Part shown: one piece after another, positions 47,431 to 47,739 of the stretch
How the letters are laid out: every line of letters starts with the position of its first letter
Position numbering within the stretch: position 1 is the first letter of the stretch
From: Prorocentrum cordatum
Lineage: Eukaryota > Sar > Dinophyceae > Prorocentrales > Prorocentraceae
Assembly (NCBI GenBank): GCA_963575745.1
Contig: CAUYUJ010007288.1
Span: 1-47,739, forward strand
Reading direction: 5' to 3'
DNA length: 47,739 nt
Position numbers and translations under genes: made by a program
The notes under the pieces: generated by a model
The model's input: only the letters and a program-made list of their open reading frames with translations
The model's database searches: none
Told to the model about the DNA's origin: nothing

Positions 47431-47739
47431 TACTTGAGCAGGGTCCGACCGTCCCGGCATTCCTATAGTCATACCACGAAATGCTCTTAGAACCCAAACA
47501 TGTTCGAATAACAAAAACAGTGTTCTTAGAACATTCACCCGATGTGTTACAAAACCAGACAGTCCCAGCCTGAAACAATTGTCTAAGACCAGCTCGTGGG
47601 AGCCACAAACGGCTCTCAGATCACAGCTTGGCAGGGCTATGGGCGAGCCAGGACGCTTCGCCACTGCTTGAATCCGACCCCGCGAGGCCCGGACACCCGT
47701 CGGGCGCGCGCGCCCGCTCGGACTGGGTATGTTTCTTTC
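47431..47739. other. unique sequence to window end
   Basis: AT-richer than average. GTTCTAAGA-type blocks recur at about 47487 and 47522. No gene seen. Confidence 0.4.

Noticed and set aside
30-47739. CRISPR array, tRNA or rRNA genes
   Set aside because: No regular repeat-spacer pattern and no recognisable tRNA or rRNA sequence; the tandem repeats have no unique spacers.

Overview
The window is nuclear DNA of a dinoflagellate. The decisive evidence is at 16581-16640 on the minus strand: a perfect copy of the 22-nt dinoflagellate spliced leader (SL), followed at once by a 15-nt relict SL and a probable third, degenerate one. A second relict SL lies at 44135-44149. High GC, non-LTR retroelements with dinoflagellate-style domains, very low gene density and huge amounts of simple repeat agree with this. 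The composition would suit a GC-rich species such as a Prorocentrum; that species guess is inference.

Layout. 1-10415 holds polypurine (GGA/TCC)n blocks, TTGG and CAATG microsatellites, a 52-bp G-box minisatellite, CTTGG arrays with a mean spacing near 10.5 bp, and small inverted-repeat elements (6110-6284, 9196-9355, 9559-9715). 10416-16640 is a nearly intact SL-tagged LINE (element A, minus strand): ORF1 (zinc finger plus coiled coil) and ORF2 (endonuclease, RT, zinc finger, RNase H). It sits inside one (GGA)n array, with GGA on the plus strand at both ends. 16641-25309 is satellite and repeat DNA: a 55-bp minisatellite, three copies of a roughly 190-bp dispersed repeat, a 1.8-kb array of about 77-bp units interrupted by a MITE with an 8-bp target duplication, and a block of hairpins.

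25310-35745 (minus) is a second, decayed retroelement (element B). In transcription order it carries a Gln/His-rich and coiled-coil gag-like part, a proline-rich part, RNase H, a truncated endonuclease, RT, C2H2 zinc fingers and a C5-DNA-methyltransferase-like domain (GPPC motif). It is broken by two -1 shifts, a 460-bp G-rich insertion with a 6-bp target duplication, a deletion between endonuclease and RT, a frameshift and a TGA in the methyltransferase.

35746-47739 has more trinucleotide repeats and tandem repeats, a hypothetical protein (39506-40708), a UBA plus SH3-like protein (41464-42807), a 237-aa ORF with a relict SL upstream (43382-44095), a second copy of the 8-bp-TSD MITE (44346-44537) and a Tc1/mariner-like MITE flanked by TA (47254-47430).

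No tRNA, rRNA, CRISPR array or bacterial-type operon was seen. Most long open frames here are repeat or GC artefacts and are left out. The biology visible is mostly mobile-element biology: retroelements that use the host trans-splicing leader, insert into polypurine arrays, and in one case carry a methyltransferase-like domain.
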